A stretch of DNA of 64,000 nucleotides from Pseudolabrys sp. (GTDB taxonomy: Bacteria; Pseudomonadota; Alphaproteobacteria; Rhizobiales; Xanthobacteraceae): contig JAFIGS010000028.1 of assembly GCA_017849615.1 (NCBI GenBank), forward strand, positions 53,908 through 117,907, written 5' to 3'. The position numbers and the translations under genes are program-made. Position 1 is the stretch's first letter. Each line of letters starts with the position of its first letter. The notes below the pieces were generated by a model. It made no database searches and was not told where the DNA came from. It worked only from the letters and a program-made list of their open reading frames with translations. This document shows positions 28,017 to 36,900 of this stretch, piece by piece.

Positions 28017-29063
28017 ATGCCCATCCCGCCACGGGATGCCACCTCAAGAAGTCGCGCCTACAAGGTCATCTCGCCCAAGGTCATTCTACCCATGCGGCGC
28101 TCGCTGATGCTGCTCGCCAAAGCGGCGATTTCGATCCTCCTGCTCTATCTGTCGCTGCGGTCGGTGCACCTGACCGCGCTCGGCGATCGCCTGAGCCGGC
28201 TGCATGCGGGCTGGATCGCGTTGTCGCTTCTCGTTCTGGCGGCGCAGGTCTTCCTGCTCGCCGCGCGCTGGCGGATGATCGCGCAAGGCTGCGGACTGGC
28301 GCCGCGCTACACCACCATGCTGCGCGTGAACTTCATCGGTACGTTCTTCAATCAGGTGCTACCGTCCACGGTGGGCGGCGACGCCGCGCGCATCTACATG
28401 CTGGCGCGCGACAGCAGCGGCTGGGCCGGAGCGACCTATTCGGTTCTGATCGACCGGGTCGCCGGTATCTTCGCGCTGACACTGATCGTGTTTCTGTGCC
28501 TGCCCTGGACGCTGACGCTGGTGCAGGACCCGGTGGCTCGTATCGTACTGGTGCTGATCGGCTTCGGCGCCATCGCCGGCGCGGCCGTGTTCCTCGCCTT
28601 CGGCCGCTTCCGCTGGCACGCGCTGATGCGCTGGGCGCCGACACGCCATCTCGTGGAGGTGTCGCGCACGGCCTGGCGCATCTGCGGATCGTGGCGCGCG
28701 ATCTCGATCATTCTTGCCTTGTCGTTCGTCGTCCATGTCATGACCGTGCTGGCGGCCTGGTGCATGGTGCAGTCGGTATCGGCCTCCGCGAATTTCGAAC
28801 TGCTGCTGTTCATGGTCCCCCCGGTCATCCTCATCGCCACGGTCCCGGTGTCCATCGCCGGCTGGGGCGTGCGCGAAGGCAGCATGATCGTTGCTTTCTC
28901 CTATGCCGGCCTGCCGCAGAGCGATGGCCTTGTCGTGTCGGTCCTGATCGGCATCACCTTCTTCGCCATCGGCGCATTCGGCGGCCTTATCTGGGTGGCG
29001 AGCGGCATGCGGCAGCCCAAGACGCCCGATCTCGTGCCCAGTTCGGCCCACGAGAGATCCTGA
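28017..29063 (+). CDS. Flippase-like / lysylphosphatidylglycerol synthase TM-region family protein
   Basis: A 348-residue membrane protein with about eight TM segments and the UPF0104/AglD-type pattern: LARRWRMIAQ-like stretch after the second segment, FNQVLPSTVGGDAARIYML, and VPVSIAGWGVREGSMIVAF near the end. Family members move or synthesise lipids or act as flippases for lipid-linked sugars. GGAGGAG lies ~11 nt before ATG 28017. It abuts the GmhB-like gene with no gap, in the polysaccharide region, so a role in glycolipid or LPS assembly is likely. Confidence 0.88.
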   Translation: MPIPPRDATSRSRAYKVISPKVILPMRRSLMLLAKAAISILLLYLSLRSVHLTALGDRLSRLHAGWIALSLLVLAAQVFLLAARWRMIAQGCGLAPRYTTMLRVNFIGTFFNQVLPSTVGGDAARIYMLARDSSGWAGATYSVLIDRVAGIFALTLIVFLCLPWTLTLVQDPVARIVLVLIGFGAIAGAAVFLAFGRFRWHALMRWAPTRHLVEVSRTAWRICGSWRAISIILALSFVVHVMTVLAAWCMVQSVSASANFELLLFMVPPVILIATVPVSIAGWGVREGSMIVAFSYAGLPQSDGLVVSVLIGITFFAIGAFGGLIWVASGMRQPKTPDLVPSSAHERS

Positions 29064-29597
29064 ATGACGCCAGCGGCAGCAGGACCATCGAAGCCCGCCG
29101 CCTTCCTCGATCGCGACGGCGTGCTGAATGTCGATCGGGAATACGTCCACCGGGTGGACCAGCTCGAATGGATCGACGGCGTGCCGGAGGCCATCCGCCA
29201 GCTCAATGACGCCGGCTATCTCGTCATCGTCGTCACCAACCAGTCCGGCGTGGCGCGCGGCTTCTACGACGAGGCGGCGATCGGCGCGCTGCACGATCAT
29301 ATGCGGGTGCATCTTGCCGCCCGGGGCGCGCGCATCGACGCCTTCTACTACTGCCCGCATCACCCGGACGGCACCGTCGCGGCCTATGCGAAAAGCTGCG
29401 ACTGCCGCAAGCCCGGCGCCGGGATGCTGGAGCAGGCCGCACGCGACTGGCCCATCGACCGCGCGCGCAGCTTCATGATCGGCGACAAGGATATCGACGT
29501 CGGAGCCGCCAACGCTTTCGGCATCCGTAGCGCGATGTTCAACAGCGTGACCGATCGCCTGCCCGCGCTGGTGCAGCGGATGATCGCCTCACGCTGA
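29064..29597 (+). CDS. gmhB: D-glycero-D-manno-heptose-1,7-bisphosphate 7-phosphatase-like HAD enzyme
   Basis: A 177-residue HAD phosphatase. Motif I AAFLDRDGVLNVD, motif II VVTNQSGVARGFY, the zinc-loop cysteines and histidine in YYCPHHPDG and CDCRKPGAGM, and motif IV IGDKDIDVGAANAFG are all present and match GmhB. GmhB removes the C7 phosphate during synthesis of ADP-heptose for LPS core. Other heptose genes are not in view, so an equivalent sugar-bisphosphate substrate is possible. The start directly follows the stop of the flippase-like gene. Confidence 0.9.
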   Translation: MTPAAAGPSKPAAFLDRDGVLNVDREYVHRVDQLEWIDGVPEAIRQLNDAGYLVIVVTNQSGVARGFYDEAAIGALHDHMRVHLAARGARIDAFYYCPHHPDGTVAAYAKSCDCRKPGAGMLEQAARDWPIDRARSFMIGDKDIDVGAANAFGIRSAMFNSVTDRLPALVQRMIASR

Positions 29598-29621
29598 GCC
29601 GGTTTCTTGGACCGCGACCTG

Positions 29622-30311
29622 TCACAATTTCAGGAAACGATGTCCGTCGCGTTCGAGCGCGATGCAGGTGAGGAGCCCTGTGGCAAAGGCGCCGGTGTCG
29701 ATGTTGATGCGGTTGGCTTTCACGTCGGGCTCAGGCACCGGGGTATGGCCGTGCACAACAACGCCGCCGAAATCTTCCGCGCTCGATAGAAACTCGTCGC
29801 GGATCCACATCAAGTCGTCATCTCTCTGCCGAGCGAGCGCCACGCCGGGCCGGATGCCGGCATGACAGAAAAAATAGCGTCCGGCAGCGTGCGACGTTGG
29901 CAGATTGTCGAGGAAGTCCCGATGCGTCGCCGGCAGGGCTTTCGAGAGGGCTTGGGCCGCCGCTTCGTAATGCCGGCCGCGAATCATGTCAGCGACTGGC
30001 ACCCCGTAGGAATGCAGCATCTCGATACAGCCGAAGTGCCGCCAATCTTCGGCGATGCCCGGCTGGATGAGAAAGCGCTCGAGCATCGCCTCATGGTTGC
30101 CCTTGAGCGCGACATAAGGCGTGGGAAAGGGGTTGGCCGCAAGCCGATCGATCACACCGAACGAATCCGGACCGCGGTCGATGTAATCGCCGAGTGTCAC
30201 GGTGAGTGCGGCGGGGCCGCTGTCCTCGACATCGCGGCGGATCGCCTCGATGGCACGGTCGAGAAGGTCGAGCCGGCCGTGAATGTCGCCAATGGCGTAG
30301 ATGCGGTCCAT
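29622..30311 (-). CDS. Serine/threonine-type metallophosphatase (PP2A-like, PrpA/ApaH relative)
   Basis: A 229-residue calcineurin-type phosphoesterase with the full metal set: YAIGDIHGRLD, LGDYIDRGPDS, LKGNHEAML, and VVVHGHTPVPEP. Size and motifs match bacterial phage-lambda-type Ser/Thr phosphatases; the diadenosine-tetraphosphatase ApaH is related but longer. Targets are unknown. It is monocistronic and converges on the GmhB gene with a 24-nt gap. Confidence 0.9.
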   Translation of the reverse strand: MDRIYAIGDIHGRLDLLDRAIEAIRRDVEDSGPAALTVTLGDYIDRGPDSFGVIDRLAANPFPTPYVALKGNHEAMLERFLIQPGIAEDWRHFGCIEMLHSYGVPVADMIRGRHYEAAAQALSKALPATHRDFLDNLPTSHAAGRYFFCHAGIRPGVALARQRDDDLMWIRDEFLSSAEDFGGVVVHGHTPVPEPDVKANRINIDTGAFATGLLTCIALERDGHRFLKL

Positions 30312-30366
30312 GGTCTAGAAGTAGATACGAAATGCGCCGTTTCGAGAACAGGTCGAGGTATATTCC

Positions 30367-30765
30367 ATGCGTCCGGTCCCGGTCGGAGCCAAAGGCACCT
30401 ATACGCTGCGCGTGACGCCGGCCCATCTGGCCAGCCAGTTCAAGGACGCGGTTTTGCCTCCTGTTTTCGCCACGCCGATGATGGTGACCATCATGGAGAA
30501 CGCCGCGCTCAACGCCGTGCGCGACTACCTCGAGCCGGGTGAAAGCGTGGTCGGCACCGTGGTCAATGTCAGGCACTTGGCCGCGACGCCCGCCGGCCAT
30601 ACCGTGACGGCTGAAGCCGTGGTGACCAAAGTCGACGGCCGGCGGTTTGAATTCGACGTCACCGCGCGCGACGAGATCGAGGAGATCGGCAAGGGCACGC
30701 ACGAGCGCATGGTGGTGGATCTCGCCCGCATCGCCAAGAAGCTCGACTCCAAGCCGCCGAAATAA
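30367..30765 (+). CDS. Hot-dog thioesterase of the fluoroacetyl-CoA thioesterase (FlK) family
   Basis: A 132-residue hot-dog protein. FATPMMVTIMENAA and VRHLAATPAGHTVTAEA are the FlK-family motifs. Thr36, Glu44 and His70 keep the exact spacing of the FlK catalytic triad Thr42/Glu50/His76. GKGTHERMVVD near the end completes the family pattern. Most family members are not fluoroacetate-specific and probably hydrolyse short acyl-CoAs. It stands alone between a phosphatase and the nadC operon end. Confidence 0.88.
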   Translation: MRPVPVGAKGTYTLRVTPAHLASQFKDAVLPPVFATPMMVTIMENAALNAVRDYLEPGESVVGTVVNVRHLAATPAGHTVTAEAVVTKVDGRRFEFDVTARDEIEEIGKGTHERMVVDLARIAKKLDSKPPK

Positions 30766-30776
30766 TTGCGGGAAGG

Positions 30777-32261
30777 CTAACCCGCGATCAGAAAGCCGTG
30801 CGCGTCGGCAGCGGCTTTCGCTGCGATGGCCAGATCGGACTCGCTGCCGGCGTGGATGACGTAGAGCGGCTCGCCCGCTGTCACCGTGTCCCCCACCCCC
30901 TGCATGAGATCGAGGCCGGAAGAGAGGTTGCTCGGTGCGCCGGCCAGGCGCGCCAGGCCGGCCACGGTCCAGCCGTCGATGCCGGTGATCGTGCCGGATC
31001 GGTCGGCAGTCACCATGTGCGTATACGGCCCCGGCAGCACCGGCGGCTGCCGGCGGCCCTGCGCGTCGATGATACGCTCGAGCGCGTCGTTGCCGGCACC
31101 GGAGGCGAGCAGCTCGCGGGCCAGCGCCTCCCCTGCATGTGCGCCAGGTCGCCGATCCCACGCCAGAATGCGACCGGCGAAGAACAACGCCTTTTCGCGC
31201 AGATCGGCCGGCGCGTCAGGTTCGTTGTCGAGCACCGCCAGCACATCGCGCGCCTCGAGCGCGGCACCGACGCCGCGCCCGACCGGCCTCGATCCGTCGG
31301 TGGCATGGGCCTCGACGACGAGGCCGAGCCCCTCCCCGATGCGCTCGAACAGGCCGGCCAGTTCGGCCGCCTCACCGTGCGTCTTCAGTTTGGTCTGCGG
31401 CCCGTAAGGCAGGTCGATGATGACATGGGTCGAACCGGCAGCCAGCTTCTTCGACAGGATCGACGCCACCGACCAGCGCGATGAGTCGAGCCCCAGCGGC
31501 CGGGTGATGGCATTCATCACATCATCGACGGCCGAATGGTTGAGCCGGCCGTTCCAGGCAACGCAGCCGCGCGCCTCGGCGACGACGCGGCGCACATCGG
31601 CCGCCGTCAGATCGACGCGCGCCAGCGTTTCCATCGCGTCGGCCGTGCCGGCCGCGGAGGTGATGGCCCGCGACGAGGTCTTCGGAATGGCGAGGCCATG
31701 CGCCGCCACCAGAGGCACCACGATCATGGTGATGCGGCTGCCGGGAATGCCGCCCATGGAGTGCTTGTCGACCACCATGGGCTCGTCCCAGGTGATCCGG
31801 TCGGTGAATTCGGCTCTTGCGCGCGCCAGCGCCACCACCTCGCGGTCGGTGAGCCCGCGCGTGGCGGCGACCAGAAACGCCGCCATTTCACGATCGGGAT
31901 AGCGGCCCGCGACCATATCGCGGATCAAGGTGGCGATCTGACCGTCGCTCAGTTCGTCACCCCGCAACTTGGCGCGTAGCGCCTCGGCGCTTTGCGGCGA
32001 CGGCGTCCGCTCGATATGAACCTCGGCGCCTTCCGGCAGCCCGAGCGCCTCGAAGGCGCTGCGCGACAGGCCGATTTCGCGGGCATCGAGCAGACGCGCA
32101 TCGTCCATGACATGAACCGAGGCGCGGATACTGCGCGAACCGCCCGAGATTTCGATGCGGCCCGGGCCGAGGAAATCCGCTGCCGCGACTTCGGTGCTGT
32201 TCGCCGGCAAGTAAGCCATGTGCTCGCGCCAACTGTCGATCGGCAGCGCGCGAAGCTTCAT
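30777..32261 (-). CDS. AMP phosphorylase / type 2 thymidine phosphorylase family enzyme
   Basis: A 494-residue nucleoside or nucleotide phosphorylase of the long (archaeal AMP phosphorylase-like) type, not DeoA (~440 residues). An extra N-terminal domain (~1-85) precedes the phosphate-binding [17 protein letters not shown] (DeoA has KHSTGGVGD), followed by [17 protein letters not shown] and a C-terminal beta domain. The archaeal enzyme splits AMP with phosphate into adenine and ribose-1,5-bisphosphate. The start overlaps the stop of phnN by ATGA, and PhnN uses ribose-1,5-bisphosphate, which strongly supports AMP phosphorylase over thymidine phosphorylase. The final gene of the nadC operon. 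Confidence 0.87.
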   Translation of the reverse strand: MKLRALPIDSWREHMAYLPANSTEVAAADFLGPGRIEISGGSRSIRASVHVMDDARLLDAREIGLSRSAFEALGLPEGAEVHIERTPSPQSAEALRAKLRGDELSDGQIATLIRDMVAGRYPDREMAAFLVAATRGLTDREVVALARARAEFTDRITWDEPMVVDKHSMGGIPGSRITMIVVPLVAAHGLAIPKTSSRAITSAAGTADAMETLARVDLTAADVRRVVAEARGCVAWNGRLNHSAVDDVMNAITRPLGLDSSRWSVASILSKKLAAGSTHVIIDLPYGPQTKLKTHGEAAELAGLFERIGEGLGLVVEAHATDGSRPVGRGVGAALEARDVLAVLDNEPDAPADLREKALFFAGRILAWDRRPGAHAGEALARELLASGAGNDALERIIDAQGRRQPPVLPGPYTHMVTADRSGTITGIDGWTVAGLARLAGAPSNLSSGLDLMQGVGDTVTAGEPLYVIHAGSESDLAIAAKAAADAHGFLIAG

Positions 32262-32812
32262 GGGCGCGGCTCCGACAGAACGGAAACGAGCGTGTCGACT
32301 CCGGTCGCGATGTCGGTGTCATTGAGGACGCGAACAAGCGTTATGCCGTCAGGGACCGGCGGCGCTGCGCGAGACATGCGCTCGGCGACCTGCGCTTCGT
32401 CTTCGCGGCCGCGGGCGCGCAGCCGCGCCGCGACCGCCTCCGGCGAGGCATTGATCTCCACGACGACGAGCTTCGGCACGCGCTCGGCGAGTTCGGCGAT
32501 GGTCGCGCGCGAGCCATTGGCCACCACGGTGCGTCCTTGCGCGAGCGCGTGCGAGAGCGCGGCGGGCAGACCGTATTCAAGGCCATGCGCCGACCAGGTC
32601 ATCAGAAAGTCGCCTGCGGCCCTGCGTCGTGCGAATTCGGCCGGCGTTACCGCTTCGTGGTCTTCGCCGCCCGCGTCGGCGGCGCGGGTGATGACGCGCC
32701 GCGCGAACACAAAGCGCTGGTCACCCGAAAGCCGGGCGCGCGCGCCGTCGAGCAGCGTATCCTTGCCGACGCCGCTCGGACCCACGACCAGAAAGAGCGA
32801 TCCCGCGGCCAT
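32258..32812 (-). CDS. phnN: Ribose 1,5-bisphosphate phosphokinase (PRPP-forming)
   Basis: A 184-residue P-loop kinase of the guanylate-kinase-like PhnN family: Walker [17 protein letters not shown] (~9-24), [20 protein letters not shown], and [15 protein letters not shown]. PhnN phosphorylates ribose-1,5-bisphosphate with ATP to give PRPP. It is normally found with C-P lyase genes, but none are here. Instead it lies 7 nt after nadC and overlaps the AMP phosphorylase-type gene, so its substrate probably comes from nucleotide phosphorolysis, and its product could be used by NadC. Confidence 0.92.
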   Translation of the reverse strand: MAAGSLFLVVGPSGVGKDTLLDGARARLSGDQRFVFARRVITRAADAGGEDHEAVTPAEFARRRAAGDFLMTWSAHGLEYGLPAALSHALAQGRTVVANGSRATIAELAERVPKLVVVEINASPEAVAARLRARGREDEAQVAERMSRAAPPVPDGITLVRVLNDTDIATGVDTLVSVLSEPRP

Positions 32813-32819
32813 GCCTCTG

Positions 32820-33653
32820 TTATGCTTCGTCCAGACCGATATCGACGGCGGGAGCCGCCTGGGTGATGCGGCTCGTGGAGATGTAATCCACGCCGGTCTC
32901 GGCGATGCCGCGCACCGTCTCGTAGCGTACGCCGCCGGACGCTTCCAGCGGAACGCGGCCGTTCACGAGCTTGACCGCGGCGCGCATGTCATCGAGCGAC
33001 ATATTGTCCAGCATGATGACATCGGCGCCGGCGTCGATGCATTCGCCGACCTGGTCGAGCCTGTCGCATTCGACCTCGATCTTGACCAGAGACGGGATCG
33101 CCGCGCGGGCTCTAGCCACCGCCGCCTTGATGCTGCCGGCGACGACGATGTGGTTGTCCTTGATCATGACGCCGCCGTCGAGGCCGAGACGATGATTGGC
33201 GCCGCCGCCGCAAACGACGGCGTGCTTCTCCAGCATGCGCAAGCCGGGCGTGGTCTTGCGTGTATCGATGAGGCGGGCCCCGGTGCCGGCGATGGCCGCC
33301 ACGAAGCGCGCGGTTTCGGTGGCGATGCCCGACATGTGCTGCACGATATTGAGCGCCGTGCGTTCGGATGTGAGCAGGCTGCGCGCCGGGCCGGACACAA
33401 CCATAAGGCTGGTGCCCTTCACCGCCTTGTCGCCGTCCCTGGCGGTGAGCTTCACCTCCACGGTCGGATCGTAGTGGCGAAAGACGGCGGCGCCGACCTC
33501 GAGACCGGCGACGGTCAAGGGCTCGCGCGCGTTCATGCGGAATGTGGCGGTGGCATCGGCGTCGATCATCGACTGGGCCGTCAGATCGCCGGAACCGACA
33601 TCCTCGGCAAACCACAGGTCGATCAGGCGGCCGGTCATGTAGCGATCAAGCAT
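32820..33653 (-). CDS. nadC: Nicotinate-nucleotide pyrophosphorylase (carboxylating)
   Basis: Joins quinolinate with PRPP to nicotinate mononucleotide, CO2 and PPi in de novo NAD synthesis. The start at 33653 (GGAGAAGAGACAA upstream) gives 277 residues; the frame opens 22 codons further but without a ribosome site. FAEDVGSGDLTAQ, RTALNIVQHMSGIAT, DTRKTTPGLRMLEKHAV, GGGANHRLGLDGGVMIKDNH and SGGVRYETVRGIAETGVD are the family landmarks. nadA and nadB are not adjacent. It is the first gene of an operon with phnN and the AMP phosphorylase-type gene. Confidence 0.95.
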   Translation of the reverse strand: MLDRYMTGRLIDLWFAEDVGSGDLTAQSMIDADATATFRMNAREPLTVAGLEVGAAVFRHYDPTVEVKLTARDGDKAVKGTSLMVVSGPARSLLTSERTALNIVQHMSGIATETARFVAAIAGTGARLIDTRKTTPGLRMLEKHAVVCGGGANHRLGLDGGVMIKDNHIVVAGSIKAAVARARAAIPSLVKIEVECDRLDQVGECIDAGADVIMLDNMSLDDMRAAVKLVNGRVPLEASGGVRYETVRGIAETGVDYISTSRITQAAPAVDIGLDEA

Positions 33654-33705
33654 TTGTCTCTTCTCCACGCTCCAACCGCCCGGACAGGCGGACACCTCCG
33701 GCGAC

Positions 33706-33747
33706 TTGTTTGTACACAAACAATACCCCCGCGCTTTTCAATGTCAA
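33706..33747 (-). promoter_or_regulatory. Promoter and palindromic operator of the nadC operon
   Basis: Read on the reverse strand: TTGACA (33747-33742), 16 nt, TATTGT (33725-33720). An inverted repeat TTGTTTGT-AC-ACAAACAA (33706-33723, 8-bp perfect arms) covers the -10 and the probable start site, 53 nt before nadC. That position suits a repressor. NAD-responsive (for example NadQ-type) or GntR-type repressors are candidates; I cannot tell which. Confidence 0.7.
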
Positions 33748-33809
33748 TCGAGCCGGCGGACGGCTAAATGGCGGGCAGGGCATACTTCAAATATTAGCAC
33801 GCATAACGA

Positions 33810-33839
33810 TTGACACTGGCACCATCGGGCACTGATTAT
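33810..33839 (+). promoter_or_regulatory. Candidate promoter of the TRAP transporter genes
   Basis: TTGACA (33810-33815), 18 nt, GATTAT (33834-33839). It would give a ~120-nt leader before the binding-protein gene at 33969. The -10 matches 4 of 6. Confidence 0.45.
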
Positions 33840-33968
33840 ATGTGTGCAAATGAATAGCCGTCGAGTGACCGCGGCGCTTTCGTTCGAAGCGCGAGCGGCA
33901 TCCAGTTCGCTACTCCACCGTTCAGCGCCTTCATACCGCATGACCAGAACACAGACGGGAGTATTTCG

Positions 33969-34955
33969 ATGCAGCGTTTCGTGAAGACAACAATTCTCGC
34001 CGCCCTTGGCCTGAGCGCCGTTGTCGCGTTCGGCGCGGCCGGCGCCTCGGCCGATCCGCTGAGGATCACGTTGGCCGGCGGTTCGGTCGGCGGCGCGTGG
34101 AGCGCGATGGGCGCGGCGATCGGCCAGACCATCCAGCAACAGGTGCCCGGCTCTTCCTTCACCTACGAACCGGGAGTCGACGCCGCGAACATCCAGCTCG
34201 TGTTCGATGGCCGGGTGCAACTCGGCATCGCCCACGCCCAGATGGCCTTGCGGGCGAGCAAAGGCGAAGCGCCGTTCAAGGCCAAGGTTTCCAGCCTCCG
34301 CGCCATCGCCCTGCTCGACCCGGAAGCAACCATCCAGATCGTGGCGCGCAAGGATGCGCCGTTCACGGGCCTCGAGCAGATCGCCAGGGAGAAGAAGCCG
34401 GTGCGCATCGCGCTCAACAAGCGCGGCACCATGATGCAAATCGCCGGCGAACAGGTATTCGAGGCGGCCGGCATTTCAGTGAAGGACCTCGCTTCATGGG
34501 GCGGCCGCGTCGAATACGTCGCCTATAATGACGGCCTCGATATGCTCAAGGCCGGCCAGGTCGATATCGTTCTCAACATGCTGGCCTTCCCGTCGGCCCA
34601 GCTCAACCGGCTCGCCAATGACGTGCCGCTGAAGATGCTGGCGATCCCGGATGCCGCCATCGCCAAGATCAACGCCGACGCCGGCACCAAGAGCGTCACG
34701 ATCCCGGCGAAGACCTATGGCTTCGAAGCGGAAGACATCAAGACGGTGACCGGCTTCGTCGTGCTCTATGGCTCCGACAAGATGTCGGACGCCGACGCCG
34801 AGACCATTACCAAAAGCCTGCTCACCCATTTCGACTATCTCACCAAGGCCTACCCGTCCTTCGCGCGCATGGGCAAGAAAGGGCTGACCGACGTCGGGCC
34901 GATCCCGCTCGCGCCCGGTGCGGCGAAGGCCTACAAGGACGCGGGGCTGCTCTGA
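33969..34955 (+). CDS. TAXI-family TRAP transporter solute-binding protein
   Basis: A 328-residue periplasmic binding protein with a signal peptide ending GASA. TLAGGSVGGAWSAMGAAIGQ near the mature N-terminus, FDGRVQLGIAHAQMA, and KKPVRIALNKRGTMMQIAGE match TAXI-type TRAP proteins. It delivers an unknown solute, often a dicarboxylate or amino acid, to the fused permease encoded 83 nt downstream. ATG 33969 is preceded by ACGGGAGTATTTCG. Confidence 0.92.
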   Translation: MQRFVKTTILAALGLSAVVAFGAAGASADPLRITLAGGSVGGAWSAMGAAIGQTIQQQVPGSSFTYEPGVDAANIQLVFDGRVQLGIAHAQMALRASKGEAPFKAKVSSLRAIALLDPEATIQIVARKDAPFTGLEQIAREKKPVRIALNKRGTMMQIAGEQVFEAAGISVKDLASWGGRVEYVAYNDGLDMLKAGQVDIVLNMLAFPSAQLNRLANDVPLKMLAIPDAAIAKINADAGTKSVTIPAKTYGFEAEDIKTVTGFVVLYGSDKMSDADAETITKSLLTHFDYLTKAYPSFARMGKKGLTDVGPIPLAPGAAKAYKDAGLL

Positions 34956-35038
34956 ACCCGCGGACCGGCGGCGGCTGAACGCAGCCGCTGCCTCCCCCAC
35001 CTTCAAGTCCAACCGCCGACGCCAAGAGGATCTCCATC

Positions 35039-36886
35039 GTGTTCGCGACAGTCGTGCGAACTTTGGCGCCCGGACGCGCGCGTCAGCTCGGACAAGTCGA
35101 AAACGCCTTCGTGTCGCTGATCGCGGTCGCGACCTCGGCGTTCTTCATCATGCTGGCCTTCGGCGTCTATGTGCAGAGCCAGTACGCGCTGAACTGGTTT
35201 CTCGGCGCGATCCTGGCCGTCACGTTTCTGACCACCACCGGTAATCCCGACCGCCCGACCGGCCGCTCGCTGTTTTCATGGTCGGCCGCGATCGTCTCCA
35301 TCGCCATCTGCGTCTATTTCACGCTGATGCAGCCGATCTACGAAATGCGGCTACCGATGATCGACACGCTGAACGCGGCCGATCAGATCGCCGGTGTTGC
35401 GTTGATCCTGCTGGTGCTCGAAGCGACGCGGCGCGTCATCGGCATGACGCTGGTGATCGTGGTGCTGGCTTTCCTCGTTTACGGCGTCTTCGGCCACCAT
35501 TTAACGGGACCGTTCTGGCACCGCGAGCTCAGCCTCGAGGACATGCTTTACCAGATCGTGTTCACAACCAACGGCCTGTTCGGTCCGGCGCTCAGCGTCG
35601 CCGCACTGCTGGTGTTCGCCTTCGTCGCGTTCGGCACCGTGCTCGACGCCGCGGGCGGCGGCGATTTCTTCTTCGACCTCGCCAACAGCCTCGTCGGCAA
35701 GCAAGCCGGCGGTCCGGCCAAGGTCGCCGTGGTCTCCTCGGGCCTTTATGGCTCGATCTCGGGCTCGCCGACGGCCGATGTCGTCACCACCGGCTCCTTC
35801 ACGATTCCGCTGATGATCCGCACCGGCCTGTCGCGGGTCTATGCCGGCGCCGTGGAGGCGACCGCGTCGACCGGCGGTGCGCTGCTGCCGCCGGTCATGG
35901 GCACCGCGGCGTTCCTGATGTCCGACTTCACCGGCATTCCCTACAGCGAGATCGTCATCGCCGCGACCGTGCCGGCGCTGCTGTATTATCTGTCGGTCTT
36001 CCTTGCCGTGCATCTGCGCGCCAAAAAGGAAAATCTGGCGCCAACCGCCACCGTCACGACGAACATCCTCAAGGTGCTGCGGCGGGATTGGTACTATTTC
36101 GTGCCGATCTTCATTCTGACCTGGTACGTCCTGACGGTGGACCGGCCGGCCTTCTCCGCGGCGCTGGCGCTCGCCTCGCTGCTGCCGATCCTCGCGTTCC
36201 GCCTGCGCAACCCGGTCGTCACCGGCAAAGCCGTGGTCCGCGCGCTCGATGACACCACCCGGCGCATGACCGGCATCGGCGTTGCCTGCGCGGTGGCGGG
36301 ACTGGTCGTCGGCACGCTGGCCATGACCGATCTCACCGGCAAGATTTCGACGGCGCTGTTTATCCTCGCCCAGGGCAGCGGCTTCCTGACGCTGATCATT
36401 GCGACCGTAATCGTTATCGTGCTCGGCATGGGCATGCCGACGCCGGCGGTCTATGCGCTCGCTTCGGTGCTCGCCGCGCCCGCGCTTCTTGCGCTGGATG
36501 TTCCGCTGCTGCCGGCACACCTGTTCATCGTCTATTTCGCATCGATGTCGGCGATCACGCCGCCGGTCGCAGTGGCCGCCTTCGCCGCCAGCACCATCGC
36601 CAATGCCAACCCGCTGGCGATTGCCGTGCAATGCTGCCGGCTCGCCATCGTGGCCTTCATTATTCCCTACATCTTCATCTACAACACCGGCGTCCTTATG
36701 ATCGGCTCGGCGGCGAACATTGCGTTCTCCGTCGTCTCGGCGACCGCGGGCGTGGTGGCGCTCGTCTGCGCTCAGGAAGGTTTCATCGCCAGACCGATCG
36801 GCGCGGCCGCACGTCTCGCATTGGCGGCGTTGGGGCTGGCACTGCTTGCGGGCGAACCGCTGCTGGCGCTGCTGCTCGGACGTTAG
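35039..36886 (+). CDS. TRAP transporter fused permease (DctQM type)
   Basis: A 615-residue membrane protein combining small (4 TM) and large (12 TM) TRAP subunits, as is usual with TAXI systems. The large-subunit signature lies around KVAVVSSGLYGSISGSPTAD and ASTGGALLPPVMGTAAFLM. The C-terminal half has VLGMGMPTPAVYAL and MSAITPPVAVAAFAAS. The start is GTG 35039 after AAGAGGATCTCC. It uses a Na+ or H+ gradient to import the solute bound by the preceding TAXI protein. It converges on the SDR gene with only 14 nt between stops. Confidence 0.93.
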   Translation: MFATVVRTLAPGRARQLGQVENAFVSLIAVATSAFFIMLAFGVYVQSQYALNWFLGAILAVTFLTTTGNPDRPTGRSLFSWSAAIVSIAICVYFTLMQPIYEMRLPMIDTLNAADQIAGVALILLVLEATRRVIGMTLVIVVLAFLVYGVFGHHLTGPFWHRELSLEDMLYQIVFTTNGLFGPALSVAALLVFAFVAFGTVLDAAGGGDFFFDLANSLVGKQAGGPAKVAVVSSGLYGSISGSPTADVVTTGSFTIPLMIRTGLSRVYAGAVEATASTGGALLPPVMGTAAFLMSDFTGIPYSEIVIAATVPALLYYLSVFLAVHLRAKKENLAPTATVTTNILKVLRRDWYYFVPIFILTWYVLTVDRPAFSAALALASLLPILAFRLRNPVVTGKAVVRALDDTTRRMTGIGVACAVAGLVVGTLAMTDLTGKISTALFILAQGSGFLTLIIATVIVIVLGMGMPTPAVYALASVLAAPALLALDVPLLPAHLFIVYFASMSAITPPVAVAAFAASTIANANPLAIAVQCCRLAIVAFIIPYIFIYNTGVLMIGSAANIAFSVVSATAGVVALVCAQEGFIARPIGAAARLALAALGLALLAGEPLLALLLGR

Positions 36887-36900
36887 CGTCCGAGTTCAGA

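Noticed and set aside
32258-32812. Phosphonate (phn) operon
   Set aside because: Only phnN is present. No C-P lyase subunits or phosphonate transporter flank it, so I place it in nucleotide/PRPP metabolism instead.
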